DNA of 32,887 nucleotides from Phytophthora quininea. Taxonomy: Eukaryota > Oomycota > Peronosporomycetes > Peronosporales > Peronosporaceae. The notes under the pieces are model-generated. The model saw nothing but the letters and a program-made list of their open reading frames with translations. It did not search any database and was not told the origin of the DNA. The first letter of the stretch is position 1. Each line of letters begins with the position of its first letter. Made by a program: the position numbers and the translations under genes. The DNA lies in the NCBI GenBank assembly GCA_011947345.1, contig JAAVTG010000322.1, forward strand, positions 1 to 32,887, in the 5' to 3' direction. This document shows positions 30,134 to 32,887 of the stretch, one piece after another.

Positions 30134-30621
30134 TTCGATAAGCACCGTGACTTAACTGATTTGTGACCACCTACACATGACTCGTATCAAAAGTGCCCGT
30201 TTGGCATTTTCTCTAGCAATCGAACACTTCAGCATCACGCGCACGCGCAGCTTGAACGTGAGCAGGAAGTCCCACGTTGACACTAATAATTAGTTTTGAC
30301 AGCACCTCACTGGGGCGGATTTAGCTAGAACAGCTGGTCTCGCCTTCGTTCCACCGGGTCAGGACCATGCTGGGGCAAAGTAAGCAGCGTGAGGGATGCA
30401 GAGGCAACGGAGATCGCGGTAAGCGACAACGCAGAAACTTTTATTAGCTGGCTGCTATAACATAGCTTAACGTGAAGTGTTGAATCTGCCATCTTCACCT
30501 CGTGGAGTAATTTCATCTACCACTGGAGCCGCAACTGGTCTGCAAAGTCGCAAACGTGCTGGGCTTTTGGATGTGTTGTTGTTCTTGGCCGCGGATTGAG
30601 CGCCTCCTTCAACGGCCGCGC
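30134..30621. other. intergenic stretch
   Basis: No supported gene. A short minus-strand ORF at 30325-30516 has no features. With the next entries it forms the divergent spacer between A' and DSBH-ZnF copy 3, mirroring 16.4-17.3 kb. Confidence 0.35.
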
Positions 30622-30780
30622 GTACTTCTTAGCTGCCTTCGGATGACGTGCGTGTCGTCATCCAGCTGGTTCTGCTCCAGCGCCAGCAGCTTTTGCTTGT
30701 CCACGTCCAGCGCGTGCTCCTTCAGCGCCAGCACCTTCTGCTTGTCGGCCTTCGTGGCCTCCTGCTCACCCGTTGGCTTG
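30622..30780 (-). pseudogene. coiled-coil fragment with heptad duplication
   Basis: A GC-richer minus-strand frame reads as a charged coiled coil with two nearly identical units (DKQKVLALKEHALDV and DKQKLLALEQNQLDD), encoded by direct repeats 48 bp apart at about 30674-30698 and 30722-30746. Such C-terminal coiled coils are common in oomycete SANT/NAM-like proteins of mobile-element origin, but no start or DNA-binding part remains. Probably a gene fragment. Confidence 0.4.
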
Positions 30781-30970
30781 GATGCGGCGCACTATAGGCG
30801 CGGTTTTGGCATTTTCACGAAAAATCGGACACTCCAACGAGAAGCTTCAACGTCAATCTCGAAGGGTGTCATTCATAAGACTCAGGCTCATCCAGGAATC
30901 GGTGGGTACGCATGAAAATGGAACCTTGCAATGCAACTGAAACAACGTGGTTTTCCTGCGTTGAATTGGC

Positions 30971-31266
30971 ATGCACGTAAGTACAATATTATTTTGAGAA
31001 ATGAAAAGAAGTGTTCCTTTGGTCTTACTTGAATTTTGTTGCACTTGTTACAGCATGGCAGCACTAGTGAACGCGCTGCGCGCTCTTTGGCGTGTGAAGC
31101 TGAGAAGCAAGACCACTACGAAACGAAGGAGGGGAAGATTGCCACAGAATGTGAGGGCAACTTTGAAAAAATGCAACGCATTCTTACCGGGAAACTTCGC
31201 ATTCCATATTTGCCGTGGCTGATGTGTGAGCATACCCTACAGTATGTCGAGGCATCGGCCTCCTAG
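30971..31266 (+). CDS. possible small spliced ORF
   Basis: ATGCAC (30971-30976) would be followed by a GTAAGT...TTACAG intron (30977-31053, 77 nt) and an open exon 31054-31266, giving about 72 residues with a polar first half and an IPYLPWLMCEH segment. The donor is a perfect match to consensus, but only two codons precede it. No family is recognised and there is no left-module counterpart. Tentative. Confidence 0.25.
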
Positions 31267-31312
31267 CTAAGCGTTAAGTATCGCTGTTAATCTTGCAGGA
31301 CATAAGCTGCTT

Positions 31313-31326
31313 TCATTCCCCAATTT
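31313..31326 (+). promoter_or_regulatory. initiator of DSBH-ZnF copy 3
   Basis: TCATTCCCCAATTT matches the oomycete initiator consensus TCATTYBNCAWTTT at every position, is followed by CCC (FPR-like), and lies about 40 nt upstream of the ATG at 31364, the typical distance. Confidence 0.75.
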
Positions 31327-31363
31327 CCCAAGCCAAGCACACCATCTCCTCTACGCGCACACT

Positions 31364-32103
31364 ATGTTTGCTCGAGCCAAACTGAACTCTCGCGGCTACG
31401 CGGTCCTGTACCGTGCGGTCCCCGACAACCTCGTCGACTATCTGCGGTCTCTATCGCGCGACCAGCGGATGCACTGGATCCATGAAACTTGGGACGGTGA
31501 GACTCGTGACGAGAATCGCGAGAGAGCTCATTCCTACCGAGGCGTCACGTGAAATGGCGCAATACTTCAAGCGCTACTACAAGACCTTCTTTCCGGATTC
31601 TACTGCTAACCAGTGGCACTTCTTGAAGACGGCAGGAGGTGCTCCGGATCAGTTGGTTCGCCGGGAGTTCTTGCCGCTGCCTGCCGGCTCTGAGTCCGTG
31701 GACGTGACCTCTTTGCCGGGCTCGGTCTACGTCGCAACTCAAGACGGCACCTATTTCTACGGCTACGGCTGGAACTGCCGCGTCGCCTTGCAGTCGGCAC
31801 AAAACCGGATCAAGCTTAACAAAGGCGATATCGTCATGTTTCGGGGTGATTTTTGTTCGCCCGCGCTGGATCCCAGGCCAGCAGTATGTGTCTGCATGCC
31901 TACATCGACTTCCCCGCTATCCTCGACCCAAGTACCTCATCCTCGAAACCATGCCAGTCCTTCAAGACGATCGCATCGTGGGCGATGTGTTCTGCTACGT
32001 GTGGCAGTGCAATTTCGTCAGCGACTCAAGAAACTCGATGATCAGACACCTGAACCGCTACCATGGCTTCCGCTTCAACCAACCGCGTGATCTTGCTCTG
32101 TAG
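31364..32103 (+). pseudogene. DSBH-ZnF family protein, copy 3 (three frameshifts)
   Basis: Homologue of 15693-16430. The start MFARAKLNSRGY is at 31364, behind a well-placed initiator. Frame changes occur near 31520-31530 (within a GAGAGA run), near 31853-31860 (within TTTTT) and near 31905. No in-frame nonsense codon is seen between them. The family marks are present: HETWDG, VRREF in place of the dioxygenase HxD, GYGWN, LNKGD, FRGD, and the finger C-x4-C (CYVWQC) with HLNRYH. The perfect promoter and absence of stops suggest recent loss of function or assembly indels in short runs. It occupies the position corresponding to DSBH-ZnF copy 2 in the inverted module. Confidence 0.85.
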
Positions 32104-32887
32104 GTGTTGCTTCGGGCCCATTGCCAACCCTTGCCTACCGAATCGTCGAGCCCTACGGTAGCGGTATGTATTGCAGTTTACTTTCATTTGCAAGTTGCGT
32201 CGTAGGCTTATTTTCATTCAAAATACATACCTGAAGTTGTTTGATCGTGTTTAAAGGCGGTGTGTATTTAAACCAACTATGCTCCAAGACGCTGAGAACC
32301 AGCAGCAGGAGCTTCGGCAGTAGCCTCTACAAGCAGAACGACGCCAGCAGCGCCAAGACGGTCAGCAGCTTCCGCAGCAGTGCCGTGAGTTTGAGAGCGA
32401 GGACGAAGAGGCTGGCAAGGACGAGCGTCACTTCCGATGAGCATGATGAAGCTCTTCGTGCCGGGCCTGCGCGTCACCATGGGGCCTCCTATCGGCTGCG
32501 ACCGTCTCCGCGCCTTCCAAAGTCAAGCAGAACAAGGCAGTCATGCTGCCGCTCTTTTCCGATCTGGATTTAGCGCTGGAAACTAGCGCGGCGACCTCAA
32601 GTCCTCGGGTAGGATCAAGGCTTGCAGGCCCCAAGGCAAAACTAGTTCATAGTTATCGGTATTGTGGCGACAACTATTCCATTTGCGATGGAGCACGTCC
32701 CTCGCATCATGGTTCCTGGGCATCCTGCCGAAAGCAATGACCGCACGCTCAAGAGGCGAGCCAGCGACGTCCCACTGGTGATGGCGGCGACGGCGCCAAG
32801 TCGCCACAAGGTTCGGCGCCGAGCAATGAGCCAAGGTGTTCCAAGCAGTGCCGCCTCCAAACCTGTGCTGGATCCAGTACCGCCGAA
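32104..32887. other. right end of window, gene fragments at most
   Basis: After the DSBH-ZnF stop comes a spacer, then a GC-richer part. From the ATG at 32279 one frame is Gln/Glu-rich (ENQQQELRQ, stop, then a polar EDEEAGKDE stretch to about 32440) and may be a coiled-coil fragment. Other ORFs to the end have no recognisable features. If the module continues as at 1-16 kb, a Helitron could lie beyond the window edge, but none is visible here. Confidence 0.35.

Noticed and set aside
1..32887. CRISPR arrays, tRNA or rRNA genes, bacterial operons
   Set aside because: None seen: there is no regularly spaced identical repeat array, no cloverleaf recognised, and gene structure is eukaryotic with introns.

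Overview
The window looks like a transposon-rich accessory region of an oomycete (Phytophthora/Plasmopara type) nuclear genome. This is inferred from several things: initiator-like core promoters of the TCATTYBNCAWTTT type lying 20-50 nt upstream of start codons, introns of about 50-77 nt with CTAAC/CTAAT branch sites, a Myb/SANT-like (DUF6818-type) protein, Helitron helicases, and the absence of any bacterial operon signature. The species cannot be fixed from the sequence.

Layout. At 0.8-1.6 kb there is a broken copy of a repeated gene family, called DSBH-ZnF here. It looks like a 2-oxoglutarate-dioxygenase-like fold that has lost its iron ligands, followed by a C-terminal C2H2-like finger. 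From 2.3 to 8.2 kb (minus) and 9.2 to 15.1 kb (plus) lie two Helitron Rep/helicase genes in head-to-head orientation: HUH endonuclease with HIH motif, YxxKYxxK-like tyrosine motif, Pif1-type helicase. The left one is decayed by stops and frameshifts. The right one has only frameshifts. At 15.7-16.4 kb (minus) an intact DSBH-ZnF gene faces the 3' end of the right Helitron, mirroring the 0.8-1.6 kb copy.

From 16 to 32 kb a multigene module appears twice, in inverted orientation. The left copy reads DSBH-ZnF (minus), gene A (plus, three exons, possible OB fold), gene B (plus, coiled coil with acidic tail), gene C (plus, SANT-like), histone H4 variant (plus). The right copy, read from the right end, has DSBH-ZnF (plus), A' (minus), C' (minus), H4' (minus), and then B' (minus) displaced beyond H4' and a distantly B-like gene E (plus). 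Orthologous genes share intron positions and initiator sequences. The left copies are mostly intact. In the right copy only H4' has a clean reading frame. The centre (21.9-25.4 kb) holds a roughly 320-bp inverted-repeat element and a decayed acidic-tailed gene.

Working idea (inference): this is a recurrent multigene cargo, tied to Helitrons or to another large mobile or endogenous element, that carries its own divergent histone H4, DNA-binding and possible ssDNA-binding proteins. Element ends were not resolved, so the association with Helitrons rests on position and symmetry rather than on defined termini.
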